Of a stretch of DNA of 64,000 nt, positions 44,515 through 51,793 are shown one piece after another (the stretch's first letter is position 1; each line of letters starts with the position of its first letter). Under the pieces are notes generated by a model. That model searched no databases, was not told the origin of the DNA, and was given only the letters and a program-made list of their open reading frames with translations. The stretch lies in contig JAWKHS010000020.1 of assembly GCA_041394705.1 (NCBI GenBank), forward strand, positions 62,001 through 126,000, in the 5' to 3' direction. The DNA comes from Vicinamibacterales bacterium (GTDB taxonomy: Bacteria > Acidobacteriota > Vicinamibacteria > Vicinamibacterales > UBA2999). A program made the position numbers and the translations under genes.

Positions 44515-46158
44515 ATGCGCCCGCTGAACCACAAGACCCTCGGCCTGGCCTACGCCGCGACGTCGGGGGTGTTCCTGCTCGTGGGCTTCCTGCTGATGCT
44601 GCTCTTCCGGTGGCAGCTCGCGTGGCCCGGGCAGCCGATCCCGATTGCCACCGCGATCTTCGGCGAGACCAACGCCCCTGGCGGCATCCTGCTCCCCGAG
44701 TTCTACTACCAGCTCGTGGCCATGCACGGCTCGGTGATGATCTTCCTCGCCGTGGTCCCGATGGCCGTCGGCGCGCTGGGCTCCTACCTGGTGCCGCTGC
44801 AGATCGGCGCGTCCGGCCTGGCCACGCCCCGCCTCAGCACGCTCGGCTACGTCGTCTACGTGGTGGCCGGCGTGATGATGGCGGCCAGCTTCGCGCTGCC
44901 GGGCGGCGCGGCCAACTCGGGCTGGACGTCGTATCCGCCGCTGGCCGTCATCGCCTCGTCCGGCCAGACCATCTGGCTGATTGGGGTCTTCCTCCTGGGC
45001 GTGTCGTCGATGCTCGGCGCGATCTCGATCGTGTCCACCGTGGTGGCCTACCGCGCGCCCGGGCTGACGCTGATGCGCCTGCCCTTCTTCGTGTGGTCGC
45101 AGGCCGTGACCGCGCTGCTGCTGCTCCTGGCGTTCCCGGCGCTCCAGGCGGCGGCCCTCTACCAGCTGATGGACCGCGTGGCCGGATCGAGCGTCTTCCT
45201 GCCGACGGGCCTGGCCGTGAACAACACGCCGCTGCCCGTGTCGGGCGGGGGAAACCCGCTGCTCTGGCAGCACCTGTTCTGGTTCCTGGCGCACCCGGAG
45301 GTGTACGTGCTCGTGCTGCCGGCGATGGGCGTCGTGGCGGAAGTGATCACGTCGCACGCGCGGCGCACCCTGTGGCGCTACGGCCTGATGGTGGGCGCCG
45401 TGGTGGCGCTGGGGGCGTGGTCGATGGTGGTCTGGGCGCACCACATGTTCCTGACGGGCATGAGCACCACGCTCAGCAGCTTCTTCCAGGTGACCACCAT
45501 CGCGGTGTCGATTCCGTCGGTGATCCTCATCACCTGCCTGGTCGTCACGTTGTGGGGCGGGGCCATCCGCTACACGACCGCCATGTGCTTCGCCCTGGCC
45601 TTCCTGCCGATGTTCGGACTGGGCGGCGTGACCGGCCTGCCGCTGGGCCTGGGCCCGAGCAACGTGATCCTCCACGACACCTACTACGTCGTGGGCCACT
45701 TCCATTACCTGGTCGCGCCGGGCACGATGTTCGCGCTCTTCGCCGCCGCCTACCACTGGTTCCCGAAGGTCACGGGCCGGCGCCTGAACGAGGCGCTGGG
45801 CCTGGTGCACTTCGTCGGATCGTTCGTGGGGATGAACGCGATCTTCCTGCCCATGTTCCTCATGGGGCTGATGGGCGTGAACCGGCGGCTCTACGACGCG
45901 GGCCTGCAGTACGAGCTGGCCGAGCCCACGCTGGCCTGGAATCCCCACATGACGTGGAGCGCGGTGGCGCTGGGGCTGTTCCAGCTGATTTTCCTGGGAA
46001 ATGTGCTATGGTCGGCGCGGCGCGGTGCGCCGGCGGAGAACCCCTGGCGGGCGACGACGCTGGAATGGACCACGACGTCGCCGCCGCCGTCCGGGAACTT
46101 CGCGGTCGTCCCTGAGGTCACGGGGCCGCCGTATCGGTACGGAGAGGAACGCGCATGA
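44515..46158 (+). CDS. ctaD: Cytochrome c oxidase subunit I, lacking usual D- and K-channel residues
   Basis: A 547-residue heme-copper oxidase subunit with about 12 helices. Heme and copper ligands are present: MHGSVMIF (heme a), HPEVY at 260-264 with the Cu-ligand His and cross-linked Tyr264, WAHHMF (CuB pair) and HDTYYVVGHFHY (hemes a3 and a). By eye against Rhodobacter CtaD, the D-channel Asp of GAPDMAFPR is replaced (GASGLATPR, Gly101) and the K-channel Lys of VPTGIKIF is Leu338 (IPSVILIT); Glu262 is retained. It reduces oxygen in the inner membrane; pumping is uncertain. First gene of a coupled operon I-III-small-II. Confidence 0.85.
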   Translation: MRPLNHKTLGLAYAATSGVFLLVGFLLMLLFRWQLAWPGQPIPIATAIFGETNAPGGILLPEFYYQLVAMHGSVMIFLAVVPMAVGALGSYLVPLQIGASGLATPRLSTLGYVVYVVAGVMMAASFALPGGAANSGWTSYPPLAVIASSGQTIWLIGVFLLGVSSMLGAISIVSTVVAYRAPGLTLMRLPFFVWSQAVTALLLLLAFPALQAAALYQLMDRVAGSSVFLPTGLAVNNTPLPVSGGGNPLLWQHLFWFLAHPEVYVLVLPAMGVVAEVITSHARRTLWRYGLMVGAVVALGAWSMVVWAHHMFLTGMSTTLSSFFQVTTIAVSIPSVILITCLVVTLWGGAIRYTTAMCFALAFLPMFGLGGVTGLPLGLGPSNVILHDTYYVVGHFHYLVAPGTMFALFAAAYHWFPKVTGRRLNEALGLVHFVGSFVGMNAIFLPMFLMGLMGVNRRLYDAGLQYELAEPTLAWNPHMTWSAVALGLFQLIFLGNVLWSARRGAPAENPWRATTLEWTTTSPPPSGNFAVVPEVTGPPYRYGEERA

Positions 46159-46730
46159 CGGCGATCGCACTGGACGATCGAGAGGGCCGCGCGGCCCTCA
46201 CGGCGATGTGGCTCTTCATCGGGTCGATCGTCATGTTCTACGGGGCGCTCTTCTCCGGCTACGTGCTCCTGCGCATCGGCAGCGTCTCCTGGGACGCCCC
46301 CTGGCTCACGAGCCCGGCGGCCGACTGGCCCTACTCGGTGGATCACTGGTTCCGCACGATGTGGCTCGGCTTCGCCGTGATGCAGGCCCGGCGGCTCTCG
46401 GGCGCCGGCGTGCCCCTGGGCGGCATGTCGCGCTTCTCCTGGCTCGTGGTGCTCGCGGGGACGGCGTTCGTCTGGCGGTGCTGGTACATCGGGAGCTGGT
46501 TCGCCAGCATCGGCTACGCCCCGTCCACGAGCGTGCCCCTGGCCTGCTGGTACGTGCTGAACGGCACGATTGCGGCCCTGGTGGCCGGCGGCACGGCAGC
46601 CGCCATCTGGATCGCCGTGGATCCGGTGCCGGCCGAGCAGCGCGCCCGGCGCGGCGCCATGCTGCAGCGCTACTGGGTGCTGATGCTCGTGCTGTGGGTC
46701 ACCACGGTGGCCGGGCTGTACCTGGGGTGA
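46155..46730 (+). CDS. ctaE: Cytochrome c oxidase subunit III family protein
   Basis: A 191-residue, five-helix COX3-type protein: TAMWLFIGSIVMFYGALFSGYV resembles the opening of bacterial subunit III (MWLFLASEVMFFGG), followed by WFRTMWLGFAVMQARRL and a C-terminal helix WVLMLVLWVTTVAGLYL. It stabilises subunit I and protects it during turnover. The ATG overlaps the subunit I stop by 4 nt. The short form lacks the first two helices of mitochondrial subunit III. Confidence 0.75.
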   Translation: MTAIALDDREGRAALTAMWLFIGSIVMFYGALFSGYVLLRIGSVSWDAPWLTSPAADWPYSVDHWFRTMWLGFAVMQARRLSGAGVPLGGMSRFSWLVVLAGTAFVWRCWYIGSWFASIGYAPSTSVPLACWYVLNGTIAALVAGGTAAAIWIAVDPVPAEQRARRGAMLQRYWVLMLVLWVTTVAGLYLG

Positions 46731-46933
46731 GCCTCCCGATGGTGGCGTGCGTGGTGTGCGCGCGTCCGCTGGACGCGCTCCTCACCAGCGGCCTCCAGGC
46801 GGGCGTCGCCGTACTGGCGCTGGTGGCCGTCGTCGTGGTGGCCGGGCTCGTCCGCGGCGCCGTCGCCGTCGTTCGCCACGATCGACTGCAGCAGGCGGGC
46901 GCGGCGTCACGCGCCTCCGTGGAGACGCCCTGA
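46727..46933 (+). CDS. Small single-pass membrane protein of the oxidase operon
   Basis: A 68-residue protein from GTG 46727 (GTGA overlap with subunit III) or 64 residues from ATG 46739. It has a CVVC motif near the N-terminus (MVACVVCARPLDALL), one transmembrane helix (AGVAVLALVAVVVVAGLV) and a short polar tail. Its stop shares TGATG with subunit II, so it is locked into the operon by overlaps on both sides. No family is recognised; it may be a subunit IV analogue, or the CxxC could handle copper or a disulfide. Confidence 0.55.
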   Translation: MSLPMVACVVCARPLDALLTSGLQAGVAVLALVAVVVVAGLVRGAVAVVRHDRLQQAGAASRASVETP

Positions 46934-47676
46934 TGGGCGCGTGGCTGGCGCGGTTCCTGCCGGCGGCGGCGTCGGCGCACGCGGCCGAGTTCGACGGCGT
47001 CCTGTCGGCCGCCCACGTGGAAGCCGCGCTGGTCTTCGCCGGCTGGCTGGTCATCTTCGCCTTCATCCTCGTGCGGTTCCGCGCGCGAGACGACGCCGCC
47101 CCGGTCCGCCCCGCGGCGGGCGGCTGGCCCATGGCCATCATGGCGGCCGTCGTCCTCGGGGACGTGTGGCTCCTGGCGGGCGAGGCCCTGCCGGCGTGGA
47201 TCCACCGGGCCGCGCCGCCTCCCGAGGGCGCCGTGGAAGTCCGCGTCGTGGGCGAGCAGTTCGCGTGGAACGTGCACTACCCGGGCCTCGACGGCCGCTT
47301 CGGCCGGACCGAGCCGCGCCTCATCACGCCGGCCGATCCCCTGGGCATCGACAGGACCGACCCGGACGGCAAGGACGACTTCGTCATCATCGGGCTCCTG
47401 GCCGTGCCCGTGAACCGGCCGATCGTCGTGCACCTGTCGAGCAAGGACGTCATCCACAGCTTCACGCTGGCGACGATGCGCGTGAAACAGGACATCGCGC
47501 CCGGCCTGCCCACCACGACCTGGTTCACGCCGGTGACGACCGGGACGTGGGAACTCGGCTGCTCGCAGCTCTGCGGCCTGGGGCACTACCGCATGCGCGG
47601 CGTCTTCGAAGTGCAGACCGCCGAGGACTGGCGGGCGTTCGTCGAGGACGAAGTCGCCCGCGCCATGGAACCCTGA
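46933..47676 (+). CDS. ctaC: Cytochrome c oxidase subunit II with CuA site
   Basis: A 247-residue protein with two N-terminal helices (VEAALVFAGWLVIFAFILVRF; GWPMAIMAAVVLGDVWLLA) and a periplasmic cupredoxin domain. The aromatic patch is VGEQFAWNVHYPG, the first CuA histidine is in DVIHSFTL, and CSQLCGLGHYRM gives the two cysteines, histidine and methionine. The residue between the cysteines that is usually Glu (CSELC) is Gln, which alters the Mg/CuA bridging position. No heme c domain is fused. It follows the small protein in a TGATG overlap, an unusual last place for subunit II. Confidence 0.85.
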   Translation: MGAWLARFLPAAASAHAAEFDGVLSAAHVEAALVFAGWLVIFAFILVRFRARDDAAPVRPAAGGWPMAIMAAVVLGDVWLLAGEALPAWIHRAAPPPEGAVEVRVVGEQFAWNVHYPGLDGRFGRTEPRLITPADPLGIDRTDPDGKDDFVIIGLLAVPVNRPIVVHLSSKDVIHSFTLATMRVKQDIAPGLPTTTWFTPVTTGTWELGCSQLCGLGHYRMRGVFEVQTAEDWRAFVEDEVARAMEP

Positions 47677-47705
47677 CCTCGACCAGGTCGGGAAAGGAGC
47701 CGACG

Positions 47706-48518
47706 ATGAAGCTCGCCCTCGCGATCGCCGCCGCCGTGGCTGCCGCGGCCTGCACGGCGCCCGCGCCGCCCGCCGCCCCCGCCGAGGCCAAGGCCGCGCT
47801 GCCGGCCGGCACGCTGGTGGACCTGTCGCACACCTACGACAAGTCCACCATCTTCTGGCCCACGGCCGATCCGTTCCGGCTGGACGTGGTCGCCGACGGC
47901 GTCACGCCCGGCGGCTACTACTACGCCGCCAACAACTTCTTCTCCTCCGAGCACGGGGGCACGCACCTGGACGCGCCCGTCCACTTCTCGGAGGGCGCGC
48001 AGTCGGTGGACCAGATTCCGCTCGACCGGCTGGTCGGCGAGGCGTACGTCGTGGACGTGACCGCCGCGGCGGAGAAGGACGCGGACTACCAGGTGACGGT
48101 GGAGGATCTGGCGCGGGTCGAGCGCGAGCAGGGCCCGATCCCGGCCGACGCGATCCTGCTGTTGCGCACGGGCTTCTCGCGCCGCTGGCCTGACGCGGTG
48201 GGCTATCTGGGGACGGCCGCGCGCGGGGAGGAGGGCGCCCGGCAACTGCACTTCCCGGGGCTGCATCCGGACGCCGCCCGGTGGATCGCCGACAACCGGC
48301 CCATCCGCGCGCTCGGCATCGACACGGCGAGCATCGACTACGGCCCGTCCACCGCCTTCGAGACGCACCGCGCCCTGTATGCGAAGAACATCCCCGGGCT
48401 GGAGAACCTGACAGCGCTCGAACGGCTGCCGCTGCGCGGCGCCGTGGTCATCGCCCTGCCAATGAAGATCGGCGGGGGCAGCGGCGCGCCCGTGCGCGCC
48501 ATGGCCATCGTGCCCTGA
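47706..48518 (+). CDS. Cyclase-family (kynurenine formamidase-like) hydrolase lipoprotein
   Basis: A 270-residue protein with a lipoprotein-type signal (AIAAAVAAAACTAP). The cyclase-family metal motif SEHGGTHLDAPVHFSEG (HxGTHxDxPxHF) is intact, with LVDLSHTYDKSTIFWP at the start and GIDTASIDYGPSTAFETHRAL later. The family includes N-formylkynurenine formamidase and isatin hydrolase; a periplasmic amide or lactam hydrolase is likely. ATG 47706 has GGAAAGGAG upstream. It follows the oxidase operon on the same strand by about 30 nt. Confidence 0.85.
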   Translation: MKLALAIAAAVAAAACTAPAPPAAPAEAKAALPAGTLVDLSHTYDKSTIFWPTADPFRLDVVADGVTPGGYYYAANNFFSSEHGGTHLDAPVHFSEGAQSVDQIPLDRLVGEAYVVDVTAAAEKDADYQVTVEDLARVEREQGPIPADAILLLRTGFSRRWPDAVGYLGTAARGEEGARQLHFPGLHPDAARWIADNRPIRALGIDTASIDYGPSTAFETHRALYAKNIPGLENLTALERLPLRGAVVIALPMKIGGGSGAPVRAMAIVP

Positions 48519-48545
48519 CGCGGCAGCGGGAGCGTCGCGGCGCCG

Positions 48546-48968
48546 CTACTGCTTGGCGTCGATCTTGATGGCCTTGATGGCGTCTTCGGTGCCGGCCAGC
48601 TCGGCCGAGCCGGCCTTGTAGCCGTTGAGGTTCAGGAAGTAGGCGATGATGTCCGCGTATTCCTGCGGGCTCATGCTCCCCGGCGCGTCCATGGGCATGG
48701 ACATGACCGCCGTGTGGAGCTCGGTCATCGGCTTGTCGCTCCAGGCGTTCATGAAGTCCGGCCCCTTGAACTTGCTGAGCTCGTGGCAGCTCGCGCACGA
48801 GCTGTCGTACAGGTCGCGCCCGCGGGTGGCCTGCGCCTCGGTGTAGACGCCTTCGCTGGCGTTCTTCATCTGCGCGGCGCGGGCGTCGAGCACGGCGATC
48901 CAGGACGCCGCGGCGAGGGCGGCGGCGGAGAGAAACATCAGGGACGCGGGTCTGGTCGTCATGGGCAT
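48546..48968 (-). CDS. Periplasmic mono-heme cytochrome c
   Basis: A 140-residue protein with a signal peptide (LMFLSAAALAAASWIAVLDARA), heme motif CASCHELSKFKG and candidate methionine ligands in AVMSMPMDAPGSMSPQEYADIIAYFLNLNG. The RGRDLYDSSCASCH pattern is common in cytochromes c of Acidobacteria. It lies between the oxidase/cyclase genes and a rhodanese, converging on the former, and could donate electrons to the oxidase, which is inference from proximity. Confidence 0.85.
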   Translation of the reverse strand: MPMTTRPASLMFLSAAALAAASWIAVLDARAAQMKNASEGVYTEAQATRGRDLYDSSCASCHELSKFKGPDFMNAWSDKPMTELHTAVMSMPMDAPGSMSPQEYADIIAYFLNLNGYKAGSAELAGTEDAIKAIKIDAKQ

Positions 48969-49034
48969 TGGGATCGTCGAGGGGCCGCGAAGCCGGCCGG
49001 GTCGTTCCAGTGTAGCGCGAGAGCGGGCGCGCCC

Positions 49035-49466
49035 CTACTGCGTCGGCGTCAGCTCCACCTTGCCGCCGCTCTTCTTCCAGGCGTCCCACCCGCCCACGAG
49101 GACCTTGATGTCCTTCACGCCCACCCGGGCCAGCTTGGCCGCCACGGTGAGGCTGGCGTGCTCGTCGGGACACGAGCAATACGCGACGACGGGCCGTTTG
49201 TCGCGCAGCACCTTGTTGGCCATGATCTCGATGTCCACGATCGAGACGTTCATGGCGCCCGGGATGTGCCCCGCGTCGTAGCCGTGCGGGTCGCGGACGT
49301 CGATGGTCAGCACGGCGCCCTTCGCGTGGAGGGGCGTGAACTCCTTGACCGTGATCCGGGGAATCCGGGCCATCTCCTCCGCGGTGACGGGAGGCTGGCC
49401 GGCGGCGGAGGACGGCGCGGCGAGCCAGGCCGCGGCGACGACGACGGCGAAGGCGTATCGGAACAT
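49035..49466 (-). CDS. Secreted rhodanese-domain protein
   Basis: A 143-residue protein with a signal peptide (YAFAVVVAAAWLAAPSSAAG) and one rhodanese domain: VLTIDVRDPHGYDAGHIPGAMN, then the active-site loop YCSCPDEHAS with the catalytic cysteine, and VLVGGWDAWKKSGGKVE. The loop contains two cysteines and an acidic pair, and the arginine common in thiosulfate transferases is absent. A periplasmic persulfide or redox-relay role is possible. Confidence 0.82.
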   Translation of the reverse strand: MFRYAFAVVVAAAWLAAPSSAAGQPPVTAEEMARIPRITVKEFTPLHAKGAVLTIDVRDPHGYDAGHIPGAMNVSIVDIEIMANKVLRDKRPVVAYCSCPDEHASLTVAAKLARVGVKDIKVLVGGWDAWKKSGGKVELTPTQ

Positions 49467-49489
49467 GGGCACTCCTCGCGAACGCGCGC

Positions 49490-51379
49490 CTACCGGCGCA
49501 CCTTGGACGCCAGCCACGCCGTGCGCATCGACTTCTGCTCGGGCGTCACGGCGGCCCCGGTGGACTCGGCCGTCACGATCTCGATGCGGGGATCTTCCTC
49601 CAGCGTGACCGACGCCGTCACCGGATCGCCGCCGCTCCAGCGGACGAATCGGATGGGAATCGCCTGGCCGGGCGCGTGTTTCGACAGGACCTCGCTCACG
49701 GCCTGTGGGTTGGCGACGGCCACGCCGTCGAGCGCCACGATCTGATCGTCCTGTGCCAGCCCGGCCTTGTACAGCGGGGAGTCGAACGGCACCACGCCCA
49801 CGCGGAGCCCGCCGGCGGACGCCTGGAGCGGCGCCGCGCCGAGCCACGCCTTGCCGGCCGCGCGCTTGCGCATCACGAGGCCCATCTTGGCCAGCAGCCG
49901 CGCGTAGTCGGGCACGTCGTGGCCCTGCACGTAGCTCGAGAAGAACTCGCGCGCGAAGACCGCGTTGCCCGAGAGCTGCGCCAGCCGGCCCTGCAGGTCC
50001 TCCATCGTGTAGGTCTTGGCCACGACGCCGGGCGGGGCCTTCATGCCCGGCACGCCGTACTCGCGCCACATGAGCTGCATGTAGTCGTCGAGCGTCACCT
50101 TGCCGCTCGTCATGTCGCGAAGCGACAGGTCCATCGCCAGGCCCAGCGCGGCGCCCCACGTGTAGTAGGAGATGAAGGTGTTCTGCCAGTTCGTCCGATC
50201 GATGCTGACGGCGGCGTCCACGAACGGCGCCAGCTGCGACATTTGCTCGGCCGTCCGGAACGTGCGTCCGGGCGACAGCGTGACGGCGTTCACCAGGCCC
50301 GCGTAGTCGGCCAGCATGGCCTCCACGCTCTGGAGGCCCGCGCGCTGGGTGATGAGGGCGTCGTAGTAGCTGGTGAAGCCCTCCCCGAACCACAGCTCCC
50401 CGGACATGTTCGCGTCCTCGAAGTTGAAGGGCTCGATGCCGCGCGAGCGGATGCGCTCCATGTTCCAGCTGTGGAAGAACTCGTGCGCGACGGTCCCGAG
50501 AATGCCCGCGCGCTGGCCGGGGCTGCGAAGCGCGCCCGGCGACGAGAGGACGGTGCTGTTCCGGTGCTCCATGCCGTCGCCGTTGGCCCACGGCAGGTAG
50601 TCGGAGAGGAACGTGTAGGTGCCGCCGTCGTAGCGCGGGAACTCGCCGAAGACCTGCAGCTCCTCGCGCACGATCTTCTCGACGTCCTTCGCGAAGGCGT
50701 CGGCCTCCTGGTCGGTGCCGTCGTGGTGCAGGGCGATCCTGAACGTCTCGGGCGGCTCCTTGCCGTCGTCCACCGTGAAGACGCGCATCGTGAAGGTGCC
50801 GACCTCGGTCGGGCTGTCCATCAGGTACTGCAGGTTCGGCGCGGTGAAGACGAGCGGGTTCCCCGTGGGGAAGAGCTGCGTGGCCACGTTCCACGTCTTG
50901 CCCGGCGGCGGCACGAACTCCACCCCGGCGGCGCGCTGCTCGAGCCCGTGGGCCCACATGAGCGACGCGGGCATGTTCAGGTGCCCGTGCGTCGCGTCCA
51001 CGCTGAGGTAGGTGCCGTCGGTGCGGTCTCCGAACACGCGGTAGGTCACGACGACGGTGCCGTCGTGGCCGGGCACGTCCCACTGGTGGAGGTTCGGCCG
51101 GAGCGGCGTGAGCGGGCGGCCCTTGCCGTCCTTCACCTGCACGTCGAACACGTTCTTCGCGAACTCGTGCAGGGCGTAGCGGCCCGGGGAGCTCCGGCTC
51201 ATCCGGACCTGCAGGGTGCCGGCCGGCAGGTCGGGGAAGGTCGCCTCCACCTGCATCCACCGGTGCTCCGGCGAGGGGAAGGACACGCGGTAGGCCACGG
51301 GCGCCTGCGCGGCGGCGGTGCCGGCGACCAGCAGCAGCCACACGGCACCCAGCGCGAACGGCCGGCAACGGGCGGTCAT
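49490..51379 (-). CDS. M61-family glycyl aminopeptidase with PDZ domain (second copy)
   Basis: A 629-residue paralogue of the peptidase at 42627-44438. Signal peptide FALGAVWLLLVAGTAAAQA, zinc motif HEFFHSWNMERIR, distal glutamate in LWFGEGFTSYYDA, and a C-terminal PDZ domain (KAGLAQDDQIVALDGVAV). ATG 51379 has TAGCAT 7 nt upstream, favouring it over the ATG at 51412. The two copies share order and motifs but are clearly diverged, so duplication is not recent. Confidence 0.88.
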   Translation of the reverse strand: MTARCRPFALGAVWLLLVAGTAAAQAPVAYRVSFPSPEHRWMQVEATFPDLPAGTLQVRMSRSSPGRYALHEFAKNVFDVQVKDGKGRPLTPLRPNLHQWDVPGHDGTVVVTYRVFGDRTDGTYLSVDATHGHLNMPASLMWAHGLEQRAAGVEFVPPPGKTWNVATQLFPTGNPLVFTAPNLQYLMDSPTEVGTFTMRVFTVDDGKEPPETFRIALHHDGTDQEADAFAKDVEKIVREELQVFGEFPRYDGGTYTFLSDYLPWANGDGMEHRNSTVLSSPGALRSPGQRAGILGTVAHEFFHSWNMERIRSRGIEPFNFEDANMSGELWFGEGFTSYYDALITQRAGLQSVEAMLADYAGLVNAVTLSPGRTFRTAEQMSQLAPFVDAAVSIDRTNWQNTFISYYTWGAALGLAMDLSLRDMTSGKVTLDDYMQLMWREYGVPGMKAPPGVVAKTYTMEDLQGRLAQLSGNAVFAREFFSSYVQGHDVPDYARLLAKMGLVMRKRAAGKAWLGAAPLQASAGGLRVGVVPFDSPLYKAGLAQDDQIVALDGVAVANPQAVSEVLSKHAPGQAIPIRFVRWSGGDPVTASVTLEEDPRIEIVTAESTGAAVTPEQKSMRTAWLASKVRR

Positions 51380-51386
51380 CTTCGGG

Positions 51387-51392
51387 ATGCTA
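51387..51392 (-). promoter_or_regulatory. -10-like hexamer TAGCAT before the second M61 peptidase
   Basis: TAGCAT on the minus strand is followed by 7 nt and ATG 51379. Confidence 0.4.
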
Positions 51393-51442
51393 GCACGCAG
51401 CCTCGGCAGCAAAGCGGCGGCGACAGGGGCCCGGGCCGGACC

Positions 51443-51787
51443 CTACCCGCCGTAGTCCCGGGCGAGCACCTTGGCCACCTGGCCGATGAGGGCGTAGGGC
51501 ATGGGCTCGTCGAGCGGGAACTGCAGGTTGCCCTTCGGGCCGCGGTACCGGGCCAGCCGCTTCTGCAGCGTGGCGCTGCCCTTCACGGGCGGGTACACGC
51601 CGATGTGCTTCTTGAACGCGGCGAAGTAAAGGCACACCCTCTTCCGGCGGAGCGCAGGCATCCGGTAGCTGATGCACTCGGTCGCGTCGGGCACGGCCCG
51701 GCGCACGGCCTGACGGATGCGGGTGAGCACCGGCTGCACGTCGGCGGGAGCGGCGGCGATGTAGGCGTCGATCGAGACCGGGGCCAT
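51443..51787 (-). CDS. DUF1801 (YdhG-like) protein
   Basis: A 114-residue cytosolic protein: SIDAYIAAAPADVQPVLTRIRQAVRRAVPDATECISYRMPALRRK, then AAFKKHIGVYPP and GNLQFPLDEPMPYALI. These are the DUF1801 landmarks (ISYxMPAF, FKxHIGxYP, LRFPxDxPxP). Related proteins include the frataxin-like iron chaperone Fra of Bacillus and YdhG; function here is unknown. It stops 6 nt before the start of nothing on its strand and is preceded by the kinase gene end region at 51794. Confidence 0.8.
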   Translation of the reverse strand: MAPVSIDAYIAAAPADVQPVLTRIRQAVRRAVPDATECISYRMPALRRKRVCLYFAAFKKHIGVYPPVKGSATLQKRLARYRGPKGNLQFPLDEPMPYALIGQVAKVLARDYGG

Positions 51788-51793
51788 GGGTGG

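Noticed and set aside
40278..46115. A plus-strand open frame of 1945 codons spanning several genes
   Set aside because: It runs out of frame through the ADOP permease, antisense to the M61 peptidase and out of frame through the oxidase; its translation has no domain and is low complexity.
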